64,000 bases of DNA from CAZMNY01 sp964567745 (GCA_964567745.1 CAZMNY010000034.1:1-64000); one strand, 5' to 3'. Positions 1 through 9,316 are shown, counted from the stretch's first letter. Numbers and translations are program-made. Notes: generated from the sequence alone by a model not told the origin.

Positions 1-495
1 ATACGAGATGATAAACGCCGCGGCGATCATCGTCGCCTGCTGAGCATTCAGGATCGACGTGTCCCCAACAATCACTTCAAGCACGGCGCCGCCCGCATTG
101 AATTGATAGCTGACAATGACCATGTACGCGATAACCAACGAGACCATCGACAGATTGCGGGCGACCGCGCCGAACCGCCGCTCGATGATCTCGGGCACCG
201 TGCTGGCTTCGACGTTGCGCGCTTTCGCGGCAATCAAGGAGAGCAGCGCCATGCCGACAAGCGTCCCAATTGGGAGCAACATGGCGGCCATCCCGGTTTC
301 ATAAGTCTGTTCGGCATTGCCGACGATGGAACCCGTGCCGATCCACACGGCCAGCATGGTGCAGACCATCATCCCAGGGGAAAGCGAGCGACCGGCGACC
401 GCAAAGTCGCTCTGATCCTTGACCTCGCGCGACTTCCAAATCGCGATCCCACCCAACAAGACGAGGTAGGAGATGATGCAAATCAGATAGACCAT
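1..495 (-). CDS. Sodium:solute symporter (SSS family), N-terminal 165 residues
   Basis: The frame is open from an ATG at 495 to the left edge of the window, so the 3' end is missing. The protein starts with a membrane helix (VYLICIISYLVLLGG), followed by a polar SSS-type loop (DFAVAGRSLSPG), a glycine-rich helix (WIGTGSIVGNAEQTYETG) and further hydrophobic segments. This is the usual beginning of a sodium-coupled sugar, amino-acid or organic-acid importer. It starts 2 bases after the stop of the enolase-superfamily gene, which suggests translational coupling. The transported solute is therefore probably the substrate or product of that enzyme, but it cannot be read from this fragment. Confidence 0.85.
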   Translation of the reverse strand, partial: MVYLICIISYLVLLGGIAIWKSREVKDQSDFAVAGRSLSPGMMVCTMLAVWIGTGSIVGNAEQTYETGMAAMLLPIGTLVGMALLSLIAAKARNVEASTVPEIIERRFGAVARNLSMVSLVIAYMVIVSYQFNAGGAVLEVIVGDTSILNAQQATMIAAAFIISY

Positions 496-497
496 CC

Positions 498-1619
498 TCA
501 GGCGGACTCCCCACAGCTCCAGGCCGGTTCGCCTAAGACGTCTAGCTTGGGTTTGATCCCGAGGCCAGGATCCGTCGACGCGGACATCCGACCGTCGACC
601 CGCTGAGGCGCGCCGTCTGCAATGGATTGGGTAACATAGCTATTGAAATCGGTCGAGGTGAACTGAAACTCCCTGGGCGCTCCCTGCGCCAAATGTGCGA
701 TCGCGGCCGTGACGATGTCGCCGCCCCAACTATCCTCAATCGTCATTGCGATGCCGAGTGACGCGCAGAGGTCGCGAGCCTGTTTGGCTCGAGTCAATCC
801 GCCAAACTTGCTGATCTTAATGTTCACGACATCCATCGCGCCATCCGCAGCACCTTGCAAAATGGCGTCGGTCGAGTCGATGACTTCGTCGAGCACAAAC
901 GGAAGCGTGGTGTTCCGCCGAATGCTCAAGCACTCCTTGTATGTCAAGCAAGGCTGCTCGATGTAAACGTCGACGTCTTTCACCGCATTGACCACTCGCA
1001 TCGCCTCATGCATCAACCAACCGGTATTCGCGTCGGCGACCAACTTGTCGCCAGGCTCCAGAACATCTCGGGCGGCCCGGATGCGAGCGATATCATCGTC
1101 GGGGTGGCCGCCGACTTTCAGTTGGAACCGGCGATACCCGTCCGCTCGGTAGTCGGCCACGTTCTGAGCCATTTCGGCGGGCGGCCGCTGGGAAATGGCT
1201 CGGTACAACACGAGGTCGTCGCCATACCTTCCGCCCAACAGTTCACAAACCGGCATTCCAGCGGCGTGCCCCAAGATGTCCCAACAGGCGATGTCGATCG
1301 CCGACTTTACGTAGGGATGCCCTTTGAGCACATGGTCCATTTTCCGGTTCAGCACGAGAAGCCGCCGAGGGTCATCGCCAATCAGAGCCGGCGCCAACTC
1401 CTCGAGTCCAGCCCGCACGCCTCGTGCATAGGCCGGTAGATAGACTGGCCCCAACGGACAGACTTCACCGTACCCCGTGATCCCGGCGTCCGTCTCGATC
1501 TGCACGACCGTGGAGTCAAAAACGTCAACGCTCTTTCCTTCGGACCAACTGTATGTCCCCTCATGAAGAGGCAAGTCAACTTGGTAGACACTGATTCTCT
1601 CAATCTTCACTTGCGACAC
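498..1619 (-). CDS. Enolase-superfamily dehydratase/epimerase (MLE subgroup)
   Basis: This is a 373-residue cytoplasmic enzyme of the mandelate racemase/muconate lactonizing group. These enzymes abstract the proton alpha to a carboxylate using a magnesium ion. Visible landmarks are a capping domain (about 1-130), the catalytic lysine in QLK at K168, metal ligands D196 (in DAN), E221 (in IEQP) and D244 (in LDE), and the opposite-face lysine K268 (NIKISKFGG). The first lysine of the usual KxK is glutamine here. From memory, the N-terminal half most resembles cis-3-hydroxy-L-proline dehydratase and 4-hydroxyproline-betaine epimerase, but this level of detail is uncertain. The start is GTG with a good AAGGA site upstream. 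It sits 48 bases after a sulfatase and 2 bases before a symporter. Confidence 0.82.
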   Translation of the reverse strand: MSQVKIERISVYQVDLPLHEGTYSWSEGKSVDVFDSTVVQIETDAGITGYGEVCPLGPVYLPAYARGVRAGLEELAPALIGDDPRRLLVLNRKMDHVLKGHPYVKSAIDIACWDILGHAAGMPVCELLGGRYGDDLVLYRAISQRPPAEMAQNVADYRADGYRRFQLKVGGHPDDDIARIRAARDVLEPGDKLVADANTGWLMHEAMRVVNAVKDVDVYIEQPCLTYKECLSIRRNTTLPFVLDEVIDSTDAILQGAADGAMDVVNIKISKFGGLTRAKQARDLCASLGIAMTIEDSWGGDIVTAAIAHLAQGAPREFQFTSTDFNSYVTQSIADGAPQRVDGRMSASTDPGLGIKPKLDVLGEPAWSCGESA

Positions 1620-1666
1620 CTCATTCCTTTTTTCGCTGTTCGTCTTCTGGCATTAACTCAATGTGC

Positions 1667-3244
1667 TTATTCGGAAGGCTTGGCTGCTCGCCAGCCACGC
1701 CGAAGTTGCTCCGCCAGTTGCTTGATAATCGTTTGGTTTTCATCCATTCCGGCTATGTTCGTGTTCTCGCTTCGATCCTTTCGTCGGTCGTACAATTCGA
1801 CGGCCTGCAAGTCGCCGGAGACGCCGGTGATGTGATTCCACGTTCGCCACTCGACGTAGTGGAAATTGTCCGTAACCATCGAGTGTCCCATGTAGCGTTT
1901 CTTGTCAGGAGTCACTCGCGGGCTACGATGAAACTGGCTAAACGCAGCCGTTTTCCACGGCCGTCCGGCGTCGCTCAAAAGCGCTTTAAAGCTCGTGCCT
2001 TCCATGTCGGATGGAACCGGGATCCCCGCCACATCGCACAGAGTCGGATAGAGGTCAACGAGCTCGACGATTCGATTGCATTTGGATTCGCTGTTCGAAA
2101 TGCCGGGCGCTCGCATGAGCAAAGGAACTCGCACGTCGATGTCATAGTTGGTCTGCTTGCACCAGCTACCGTGCTCGCCAAGCTTCCAGCCGTGGTCTCC
2201 CCACACGACAACGATGGTATTGTCGTCTAGCCCTAGCTCCTTCAAGCCCCCCATGAGTTTCCCGAGGCAGGCATCGACGAAGCTGACGGAAGCGTAGTAG
2301 CCGTGCTTGAGAAGACGAGCTTCCTCGTCAGTGAGACTTGCAACGGACGGGTGCTTTACGTGCTCCAGGTCATAACAGCCTTTCAGCTCGTACGCTGAAT
2401 TCATCGCCATGACCGGAGAGTTGCGAGGCAAAAATGGATTAGAGGCCAGCGGCAGTTTTTCGCCGTCATACAGATCCCAGTATCGTTTCGGCGCTACAAA
2501 GGGGAGATGCGGACGGTAGTAGCCGAGCGCCAGAAAGAACGGCTGATCTTTTTGTTTCAATCGCTTGAGCGTGTCGATGGCCAGATCGGTTTGAGCTCCA
2601 TCGTAGAATTCACTGTCCGGCGCGTCGAACGACTCGGTCGACTTGCCGTAGGCCCAACCACCCGCGTACGCATTCGGATTTCGTTTCAGCCGCCGCCGCC
2701 TCACTTCAGCCAGTTCTCGATTCAACGCCTCATCGTGATAGAACGATTCCGGTTCGCGATCGATCATCTCCGGCGTCATATATTTCTTGGGCCGTAAGTC
2801 CGGTTCATCAAACGAAACTCGGTCGGGCATATGATTATGGAAAATCTTGCCCATCGACACGGTGTAGTAACCGTGTTTGTGAAAGTGCTGCGGGATCGTG
2901 ACAACGCTCGGCAGATTCACTCGAAACTTGCCTCGCAGGTCCCAAACGCGGCTTGAGTCTGGGCGAAGACCGGTCATGACGCTGGCGCGGGAGGGAGCAC
3001 AGACGGCCGCTTGGCAGTACGCATTGGTGAACGTCGTTGCTCGCCTGGCAAACGCGTCGAAATTCGGAGTGCTAATGTGCTGGTTGCCGTAACAACCAAG
3101 TTCCGGGCGAAGATCGTCAACAGAAATGAATAGCACGTTAGGCCGATCCGCCGCCAACGTTGGCACCGCCGTGGCGACGGCGAGCATCGCGCTAACAACA
3201 ACAAGAAGACTCTGAATTGCGGTCCTGATGTGCGAGTCGAACAT
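1667..3244 (-). CDS. Secreted sulfatase, iduronate-2-sulfatase-like
   Basis: This is a type I sulfatase that would hydrolyse a sulfate ester with a formylglycine nucleophile. The conserved CAPSR motif (Cys about residue 82 from the chosen start) follows the N-terminal SVDDLRPELGCYG metal-site strand. The downstream GDHGWKLGEHGSWCKQTN segment is typical of the iduronate-2-sulfatase group. A Sec signal peptide ends near TLAA. The ATG at 3244 has a GGAG site 7 bases upstream and is preferred over an in-frame TTG at 3265. It lies 62 bases downstream of the sulfatase-peptidase gene. Substrates of relatives are 2-O-sulfated uronic acids or algal equivalents; the actual substrate is unknown. Confidence 0.92.
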   Translation of the reverse strand: MFDSHIRTAIQSLLVVVSAMLAVATAVPTLAADRPNVLFISVDDLRPELGCYGNQHISTPNFDAFARRATTFTNAYCQAAVCAPSRASVMTGLRPDSSRVWDLRGKFRVNLPSVVTIPQHFHKHGYYTVSMGKIFHNHMPDRVSFDEPDLRPKKYMTPEMIDREPESFYHDEALNRELAEVRRRRLKRNPNAYAGGWAYGKSTESFDAPDSEFYDGAQTDLAIDTLKRLKQKDQPFFLALGYYRPHLPFVAPKRYWDLYDGEKLPLASNPFLPRNSPVMAMNSAYELKGCYDLEHVKHPSVASLTDEEARLLKHGYYASVSFVDACLGKLMGGLKELGLDDNTIVVVWGDHGWKLGEHGSWCKQTNYDIDVRVPLLMRAPGISNSESKCNRIVELVDLYPTLCDVAGIPVPSDMEGTSFKALLSDAGRPWKTAAFSQFHRSPRVTPDKKRYMGHSMVTDNFHYVEWRTWNHITGVSGDLQAVELYDRRKDRSENTNIAGMDENQTIIKQLAEQLRRGWRAAKPSE

Positions 3245-3306
3245 GCGGAATCTCCGGCGATCCAATTGGCTTATCGAACGTTTAAGGCACTACGAGTGCG
3301 CCTCAG

Positions 3307-5619
3307 TCAGTTCTTGTACTCTTTCTTTCGGTCGCCCCGCTTCCGGGCGTCTTCGAGAATCTTCTTTTTGCTCTCCAGCAGGTGGGCGGGCCATTTGAAT
3401 TTCGGCGCCGACTTGGGATCGTAACCGGCCATGTGACCGTTGAGCCGTGTTGCTGGTTTGGTGTAGACGAGAACTGTCTTGCCGAATACTTCCTCGCAGA
3501 TTGTCGCCAGACCCGAGTCGTATTCCTTCAGTTCCTTCCGCGTATCGACGTGATTGTGATCATGGTCCGGTTTTCGATTGTTGTTGAACCACGACTGGAC
3601 CCCCTCGGCAAAGTACTCGGCGTGATTCGTCGACGCGTATTTCCCTTTCCACAGCCCTTGAGCCATCGCTCGGTCGTAGGCCATTTTGAGGCGGTTGTCG
3701 AACGTCGGATCCAAATTGACCATGCCCCTCAAGTGGATATTGTGCGCGAACTCATGAATCAAAATGTTCTCAGTTGAGTAGGGATCGCCCTCGAAGCCGA
3801 GCACGTTCTCTTCGGCGCAGGAACAAACCGGTTCATGGCGGGAACCGCCGAGGCCTCGAGCGCGAGCGTCCCAGAAATCCTTCGGCTTCAAGTGGGCGTA
3901 TTCTGGTACGTCCGTTGTGTACTCATCATGAGCCATGACGATCATTCGAGATCCGCTCTCGACCATCGCTTTGCGAACGTCAGGGCGCTCGGACAACATC
4001 ATGTCGACCAGATAGGCCGCTTCCTTGAGAGCATAGTCATCGACTTTCGCCGAGCTGACTATCGGATAGCCGCTGGCGCTGATGTATTTACCGTAGAACG
4101 GCTTTAGCTTCAACGACGCTGGCGGTTTCGTCACAACATACTTTTGCGGTTTCTCTTTACCTTCCGCTCGCGGATCCTTGGTTCGGATAAGTTCATCGTT
4201 TAGCTGACGCCGCAATCTCGCTAGCGTTTTCACATATTTCGGTTCATCCGCGACGTTACGCAACTGTTCGGGATCACTGGCGAGGTCGTAGAGTTCTTCT
4301 TTGGGCCGTCGACCAAATGACAGCTGAGCAAATTTCTCGACATCGGGTTCGCCTAGATGGAGACGAAGAAACTGCTTCGTCGGCGATGGATCGATCGCGA
4401 AGGAAAACGCACCGGGTTCGGTCGGCCAAGACGTCGTGGCAAAATCGTATTCAGCTCGTCCGCCGTTTTTTTCGCCCGTCGGCCACTCTTGCGGCTTGAA
4501 ATTCCGAACGTAGAGAAAGTCGCTCGTTCGCAGTGCTCGTCTGGGATACGAATAGACATGCCGCTCGACGCCGCTCAAAACAAACGACCGATTCGGATCG
4601 ACTTTCCCGGCCTTGTTCGAGGTAAGTAGCGGCAACAGGCTCGCGCCGGTCATTTCCTTAGGCGGCTTTAGCCCGACTGCTTCTAACAGCGTTGGAGCGA
4701 TATCGCAGAGACTAATCAAGTCGGCGATCTTGCGATTGCCTTGCGATCTGGCTCCCCAACGAATCGCCAGGGGAACACGCGTACCCTGGTCGTAAAGTGT
4801 CGCCTTACAACGTGGGAACGGCATGCCGTTATCGCCGCTCACGATCACCATGGTGTTTTCCAGCTCGCCAATCGACTTGAGCTGGGCGACGATTTCACCG
4901 ACCTCTCGATCGAATCGCTGCACCCCCCAAAAGTAATCGGCCAAGTCGCTGCGAACGGTCTCGTTGTCAGGTAAGCATCCCGGCACTCGAATCTGCGCCA
5001 AATCGATTCCGCTTCGCTTCCCGACGCCCAACTCGTATGGTCGGTGCGGGTCTTGCCCGCCATGCCAGTAGCAAAACGGCTCGCCCTTCTTTCGATCGCT
5101 CAGAAACGCATTGAAGGAGCGATAACGTTTTCCAAATGAATCGCGCCCTCGAAACGTATGCTTGCTCGGCCAGACCCCTTTCCCAAAGCGGCCGACCCGG
5201 TAGCCCGCCTTTTCGAGCAACTCGGTGTAAACGGGGTACTCTTCCCGCAGCGAGCCGCCGAGGCTGTCGCCTTCCTGCAATCGCCAATGATGTTGTCCCG
5301 TCAAAATACTCAATCGACTCGGAGTGCAGCTTGGAGTCGAGACAAAGGCACTTTCAAAGAGGACACCTTCTGTTGCGATCCGGTCAAAGTGCGGCGTCTT
5401 TACTGCTGGATCGCCGAGGATACTCGCGTGCGGCCAAGACCAATCGTCGGCCATACAGAATACAATGTTGGGGCACCGCTCAGCGACTTTCACATCCGCC
5501 GCCGAAAGCGCGCCGGCAAATGGACTGAGTAAAACGCACACGACGGCGAAAGCAACGACTGCCAGTCGAAGTCGCGCCGGTATTGAGCTTGCGGAGTGAC
5601 GCCGTGTTATGAATTGCAT
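3307..5619 (-). CDS. Secreted sulfatase fused to a C-terminal HExxH metallopeptidase
   Basis: The protein has two catalytic parts. Counting from the in-frame GTG/ATG at 5703, residues about 78-510 form a type I sulfatase with CTPSR at 126-130 and MADD metal residues near 84-87. Residues about 535-745 form a zinc-peptidase-like domain with HEFAH at 650-654 and a downstream NHAEYFAEG helix (E696/E700) that could supply the third zinc ligand. Residues 520-540 look like a linker and the C-terminus is lysine-rich. I prefer the ATG at 5619, because GAGG lies about 8 bases upstream and it gives a clean signal peptide ending at ALSA. It heads the probable operon with a second sulfatase, an enolase-superfamily enzyme and a symporter. 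The two-domain architecture is unusual; the peptidase family is inferred from motifs only. Confidence 0.88.
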   Translation of the reverse strand: MQFITRRHSASSIPARLRLAVVAFAVVCVLLSPFAGALSAADVKVAERCPNIVFCMADDWSWPHASILGDPAVKTPHFDRIATEGVLFESAFVSTPSCTPSRLSILTGQHHWRLQEGDSLGGSLREEYPVYTELLEKAGYRVGRFGKGVWPSKHTFRGRDSFGKRYRSFNAFLSDRKKGEPFCYWHGGQDPHRPYELGVGKRSGIDLAQIRVPGCLPDNETVRSDLADYFWGVQRFDREVGEIVAQLKSIGELENTMVIVSGDNGMPFPRCKATLYDQGTRVPLAIRWGARSQGNRKIADLISLCDIAPTLLEAVGLKPPKEMTGASLLPLLTSNKAGKVDPNRSFVLSGVERHVYSYPRRALRTSDFLYVRNFKPQEWPTGEKNGGRAEYDFATTSWPTEPGAFSFAIDPSPTKQFLRLHLGEPDVEKFAQLSFGRRPKEELYDLASDPEQLRNVADEPKYVKTLARLRRQLNDELIRTKDPRAEGKEKPQKYVVTKPPASLKLKPFYGKYISASGYPIVSSAKVDDYALKEAAYLVDMMLSERPDVRKAMVESGSRMIVMAHDEYTTDVPEYAHLKPKDFWDARARGLGGSRHEPVCSCAEENVLGFEGDPYSTENILIHEFAHNIHLRGMVNLDPTFDNRLKMAYDRAMAQGLWKGKYASTNHAEYFAEGVQSWFNNNRKPDHDHNHVDTRKELKEYDSGLATICEEVFGKTVLVYTKPATRLNGHMAGYDPKSAPKFKWPAHLLESKKKILEDARKRGDRKKEYKN

Positions 5620-5756
5620 TGCTTGCGCCTCGGTATGAATCGGTATCGCCAGGGTCTTTGACAGCGTAAGTCGCATGTGGATCATAGATGCAACACGGAC
5701 CATTGCCTATTGTACGCGGCGACGAACGGCCTAACTGCCTGGCCAGCCTGCCCAAC

Positions 5757-6035
5757 TCAGGGAATCCTCACCCGCTTGACTTCCAGGCCCTCGCCGCGGA
5801 TTCGATCCAGCACTGAATCCCCAACCCCAACTCGAATGTGAATCCGAATCTGCTCGTCGCGAAAAGACATTAATGTCACGCTCTCGACGTCACGAAGACT
5901 CCTGCGAAGGCGTTGTTCGGCATCTTGCGAAATCGGCGAAGCGACGTCGACCGTCATGATCGTTCGCCGGCTCGTCCGTGCCTGATACGACAAGACTCCC
6001 ACCCGAACGCACACGATCGTGACAACATGCATCAC
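5757..6035 (-). CDS. Small hypothetical protein, possible remnant
   Basis: This is a 92-residue open frame with no family I recognise. The last 66 residues, from an internal Met near 5957, alternate strand- and helix-forming stretches (QDAEQRLRRSLRDVES, then QIRIHIRVGVGD), which suggests a small alpha/beta ferredoxin-like fold without cysteines. It lies at the edge of a region full of broken genes and has no convincing ribosome-binding site. It may be a decayed fragment rather than an expressed gene. Confidence 0.3.
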   Translation of the reverse strand: MMHVVTIVCVRVGVLSYQARTSRRTIMTVDVASPISQDAEQRLRRSLRDVESVTLMSFRDEQIRIHIRVGVGDSVLDRIRGEGLEVKRVRIP

Positions 6036-6110
6036 ACTCGCATTCCAAAACGCAAGCGTCTGGGAGGCTGAACGACTCTAGTCATGACGTCGATTGTACG
6101 CGAAAGCCCA

Positions 6111-6995
6111 TCACTTCTCTTCTTGGACTTTGCCGTCCGGGACAAGGACCATGACGACTTGGCCACGACGAACGCGACTTCCCTTTCTTATGGCGACGGG
6201 TCCGGCATGAACGATCCCATCATGCGGCGCTTTGACATGGCAATGATTCAGCTGATCCTTTAGGTCGTCCAACCGTTGAGCTTCAGCGTCTCTTCTCGCC
6301 TGGCTTGCGGCCAATCTCGATCGAGCCAAGGCGACGGCGGACTCGTGCAATGCGCGGCCGATCATCGATTTGAGCTGCGCCAATTCCACTTCCGCCTCGA
6401 GCTTCATACGTTCTCGAGGCGCTGAGTATTTACCGTAGTTCTTTTCTTTCAGCTTCGCAAATCAAGTTCCGCCACCGCCGCCTTGAGGCTAATCGTATCA
6501 GCGAGATCCGACTTGACTCTTGCTTGCATAGCTCGTAGCTGCTGCCTCGGCTTTGAGCACTTCGAGATTGAGCGCCAGTTTCTGCATGGGCAGAACTCCC
6601 TCCTCATACGCCACCAGACTAAGCTTCGCCAAATCGACCTTTGACTTGGACTCGGAAGCGTGTGCTTCCAGCTGCAACTGGGCATTTCTCAACTCGACTT
6701 TGAAGGCTTCGGCCGACGCCATTGCCGCATACGACGCGTTCTTCCGTTCGCTGATCGCCGCATCGAGATGCGAGCCGTTTAGTTGAATCAGCAGGTCGAC
6801 GTTTTTGACCCGCTGTCCGGTTTCGACCACGGCAACGACCTCGATTGCGTTGCTGCCTTGATTTCTTGCGCTAACAACGATTTGCGTGCCTGAGACAGTT
6901 TTCTTCGCCACGCCGCCGTCCTGCTCTGCGGCGACTATCCCAAGCGCCGAGATGAGAGTGAAAGTCATACATTGCAGGCGAAACATGATCGGCAC
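6111..6995 (-). pseudogene. Frameshifted remnant of an efflux membrane-fusion protein (HlyD/RND type)
   Basis: Three adjacent pieces on the minus strand make one protein when joined. The first (6995 to about 6540) has a signal peptide, a lipoyl-like half and the start of a helical hairpin. The second (about 6540-6460) continues the hairpin (ARVKSDLADTISLKAAVAEL). The third (about 6460-6111) finishes it and returns to the lipoyl half (HVKAPHDGIVHAG, then RRGQVVMVL). The first and third pieces share a frame and the middle one is shifted, so two opposite frameshifts are present. The protein stops just after the lipoyl domain and lacks the beta-barrel and membrane-proximal domains of normal adaptors. 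It is therefore both frameshifted and truncated. Confidence 0.7.
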
Positions 6996-7281
6996 CTAAT
7001 TGGCATGTCGAGGCAACGGGAGCCTTGTATTTTCACGTTTCAACTTTGCCAGTTCCCGAGCTTCATGCTTGTTCGGCTTCGGCTTGCGGCCACGTTGATT
7101 CGGGGCCAGCGTTCCCGAGTCCCGCTTCACGTCGCAAAAGAGCTCCCAGCTCACCCGACCCTGTGCATTGGTCAGCTTCGGCTAGGATCTTCTCCTTGTA
7201 CGCCAACGTAAAACGACGCCGTGGCGCCTTCTCCGTCACTTCCGGTGATTCTTCCGGATCCTTTTCTTCCGCTTTTGACAT
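6996..7281 (-). pseudogene. IS3-type transposase OrfA remnant
   Basis: From an ATG at 7281 the frame encodes a basic helix-turn-helix start, RRRFTLAYKEKILAEADQ, followed by SGELGALLRRE. This pattern is typical of the first reading frame (OrfA) of IS3-family insertion sequences. After LLRRE, where the family normally continues with a serine/tryptophan stretch, sequence is missing. The homology resumes in another frame with RGRKPKPNKHEARELAKLKR, the basic and leucine-zipper part, and stops at 6996. No OrfB or terminal inverted repeats are visible nearby. It is an internally deleted scar of an insertion element lying between two other broken genes. Confidence 0.65.
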
Positions 7282-7328
7282 CAAAGTTCTCCAAGCCCTC
7301 AAGCTTAATTAAAAACTTCAATGTTGTC

Positions 7329-7820
7329 TCAGTCATGTTGGCACAGAGGGTCGGCGTCAACCGATGCGGCCGACACGGGGCCAGATATTGCCTTTTGCTT
7401 GTCGTCGTAGCCGATATTGGTGACCCGAGAGAGTTGTAGGTTTCTGAGCGCGGCGACAGCACGGCGAAAAGCAACGAACTCAGCTTGCGAGACCACGTCC
7501 GGCGTCGGGCCGGAAGCTCGCCGTACGTTTTCGGCACCTCCCAATTCCTGTGCTGTCATTCGCAACACCCGGTCGACGCTCCAACCGGAACGTATAAGCA
7601 AGATGATCGTCTCTTCGGTGAGTGGCGAGACGAGTCTTTCTACAAAGTCTTGGCCGCGACGCGGGTCATACGTCACAGTCGGTCGCTCGGATGCGTTGAC
7701 TGACGCGCCTGCGTTGAGGTAGTCATTCGTAGTCGGGCGCTCAATCACTCGACCGTTGACGAAAGCGCTTTCGCCAAACGCGAATTGCGTCGACAAGCTA
7801 CTTAGCTCGAGGACCGCGTT
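7329..7820 (-). pseudogene. Internal fragment of a conserved planctomycete envelope-type protein
   Basis: The open frame holds FVERLVSPLTEETIILLIRS, GWSVDRVLRM and RRASGPTP. From memory, these match the middle of a larger family of uncharacterised, lipoprotein-like proteins whose members begin with a stretch like NAVLELSSLSTQF, also present here just after an in-frame stop at 7821. The usual N-terminus and C-terminal third are absent, and the tail (VSAASVDADPLCQHD) looks like read-through. A shifted frame upstream (8022-7798) may hold more of the same gene. The start codon of the long frame is only TTG. It is best read as a decayed gene. Confidence 0.45.
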
Positions 7821-8091
7821 TTACGCCGACAGTGAAGATGTCCGCTGGTTCTATCTCGCGTGTGAGTGCGTCGAGTGCGGGTTGTCGGGCGTCTATGGCG
7901 ATTGGAAGAACGAGTTCGACGACTATCGTAAACTCCTCGCCCGCGTTTAGTCCACGGCGACACATAAAGCCACGATCCGTTCTGCCGAGTCGCGCCTGGC
8001 GATGTCCAGCATCCTCTGGCAATTCAGGCGGCGGGTCCTAAAATGATTAGAATGAGAGCCTAAACCGATGAACCTCCCTAAAGGGCGTCCC

Positions 8092-9303
8092 ATGATAAAC
8101 ATCGCTCGAACACTGACCTTGCTTGTTGTTAGCCTGTCATGCCTCAACCAACTTTCCGCCAAAGAGCCGTTGAAGGTTTACATTCTCGTTGGCCAGTCCA
8201 ACATGCAGGGGCACGCCCAGATCTCAACGTTTGATCACGTCGGGATGGACCCTAAGACGGCACCCATTCTCAAATTGATGCGGGACAAAGAAGGCACTCC
8301 GCGAATTTGCGAACGGGTCTGGATATCGTCGATTGGCAATGGCGGGTCGGACGCGGAATACCATGGCAAGTTGACGGCCGGCTATGGTGCCAAAGGGCGA
8401 GACGCGAAGATCGGACCTGAATTCACGTTTGGGATCTACACACAAGAACTGGAAACCGGCCCGATTCTCATCATTAAAACGGCCTGGGGCGGCAAATCAC
8501 TGCACACCGATTTTCGCCCACCCAGCGCTGGGCCGTATGTCTTCAACGAAACGCAGTTGGCGAATTTGAAAAAACAGGGCAAGGATATCGACAAAGCGCG
8601 CAAAGAACGCCAAGCGGCATCGGGACACTACTATCGGCTCATGCTTGAGCACGTCAAAACCGTTTTGGCCGACGTCAAGCGGATCTACCCCGACTACGCC
8701 CCAAACGCGGGATACGAGCTCAAGGGCTTTGCCTGGTTCCAAGGTTGGAACGATATGGTCGATCGAGGCGTCTACCCCAACCGAGACAATCCGGGCGGCT
8801 ACGGCCTCTATAGCAAACTGATGGCGCAGTTCATCCGCGATGTGCGAAAAGACCTCTCCGCGCCGAAGTTGCCATTCGTGATTGGCGTTCTCGGCGTTGG
8901 CGGTCCGGTCGAAAAATACGACGACTCTCAGCGCCGATACACGGCCGTACACAGCGGCTTTCGCAACGCGATGGCTGCACCTGCCTCGCTACCGGAATTC
9001 AAAGGCAATGTCATCGCCGTTCGCACGGAGAACTACTGGGACGGGGAATTGAATGCATTGAAGAATCGAGCCGGCACGATTCGAGGCAAATCGAAGACGA
9101 TCAATCAAGACAAGAATCTGACGACAAAACAAAAGCGGGAAGCGCTCGCCAAGCTGCGCGATGAACTGTATACCGACCGCGAGCGAGAGATCCTCAAAGG
9201 AAGTTCAAACGCGGCCTACCACTACCTTGGGTCGGCCAAAATCATGGCGCAGATCGGAAAGGGATTTGCCGAAGCCATAGCCAAGATGAACAACTCGAAC
9301 TAA
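8092..9303 (+). CDS. SASA-family carbohydrate esterase (sialate O-acetylesterase-like)
   Basis: This is a secreted SGNH-fold esterase expected to remove acetyl groups from sugars. The nucleophile block is VGQSNMQG (Ser about 36), a middle block is GFAWFQGWND, and the C-terminal AAYHYLGS supplies the catalytic histidine near residue 377. A signal peptide ends around QLSA. The ATG at 8092 is chosen over the one at 8068 because AAAGGG lies 6 bases upstream. The next gene, a sulfatase, starts 13 bases after the stop, so the two are probably co-transcribed and act on the same decorated polysaccharide. The name 'sialate' comes from the family; the substrate here is unknown. Confidence 0.87.
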   Translation: MINIARTLTLLVVSLSCLNQLSAKEPLKVYILVGQSNMQGHAQISTFDHVGMDPKTAPILKLMRDKEGTPRICERVWISSIGNGGSDAEYHGKLTAGYGAKGRDAKIGPEFTFGIYTQELETGPILIIKTAWGGKSLHTDFRPPSAGPYVFNETQLANLKKQGKDIDKARKERQAASGHYYRLMLEHVKTVLADVKRIYPDYAPNAGYELKGFAWFQGWNDMVDRGVYPNRDNPGGYGLYSKLMAQFIRDVRKDLSAPKLPFVIGVLGVGGPVEKYDDSQRRYTAVHSGFRNAMAAPASLPEFKGNVIAVRTENYWDGELNALKNRAGTIRGKSKTINQDKNLTTKQKREALAKLRDELYTDREREILKGSSNAAYHYLGSAKIMAQIGKGFAEAIAKMNNSN

Positions 9304-9316
9304 CGAATGGAGACCG

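Noticed and set aside
5757..5957. Heavy-metal-associated (HMA) domain
   Set aside because: The alternation of strands and helices fits, but there is no CxxC metal motif.
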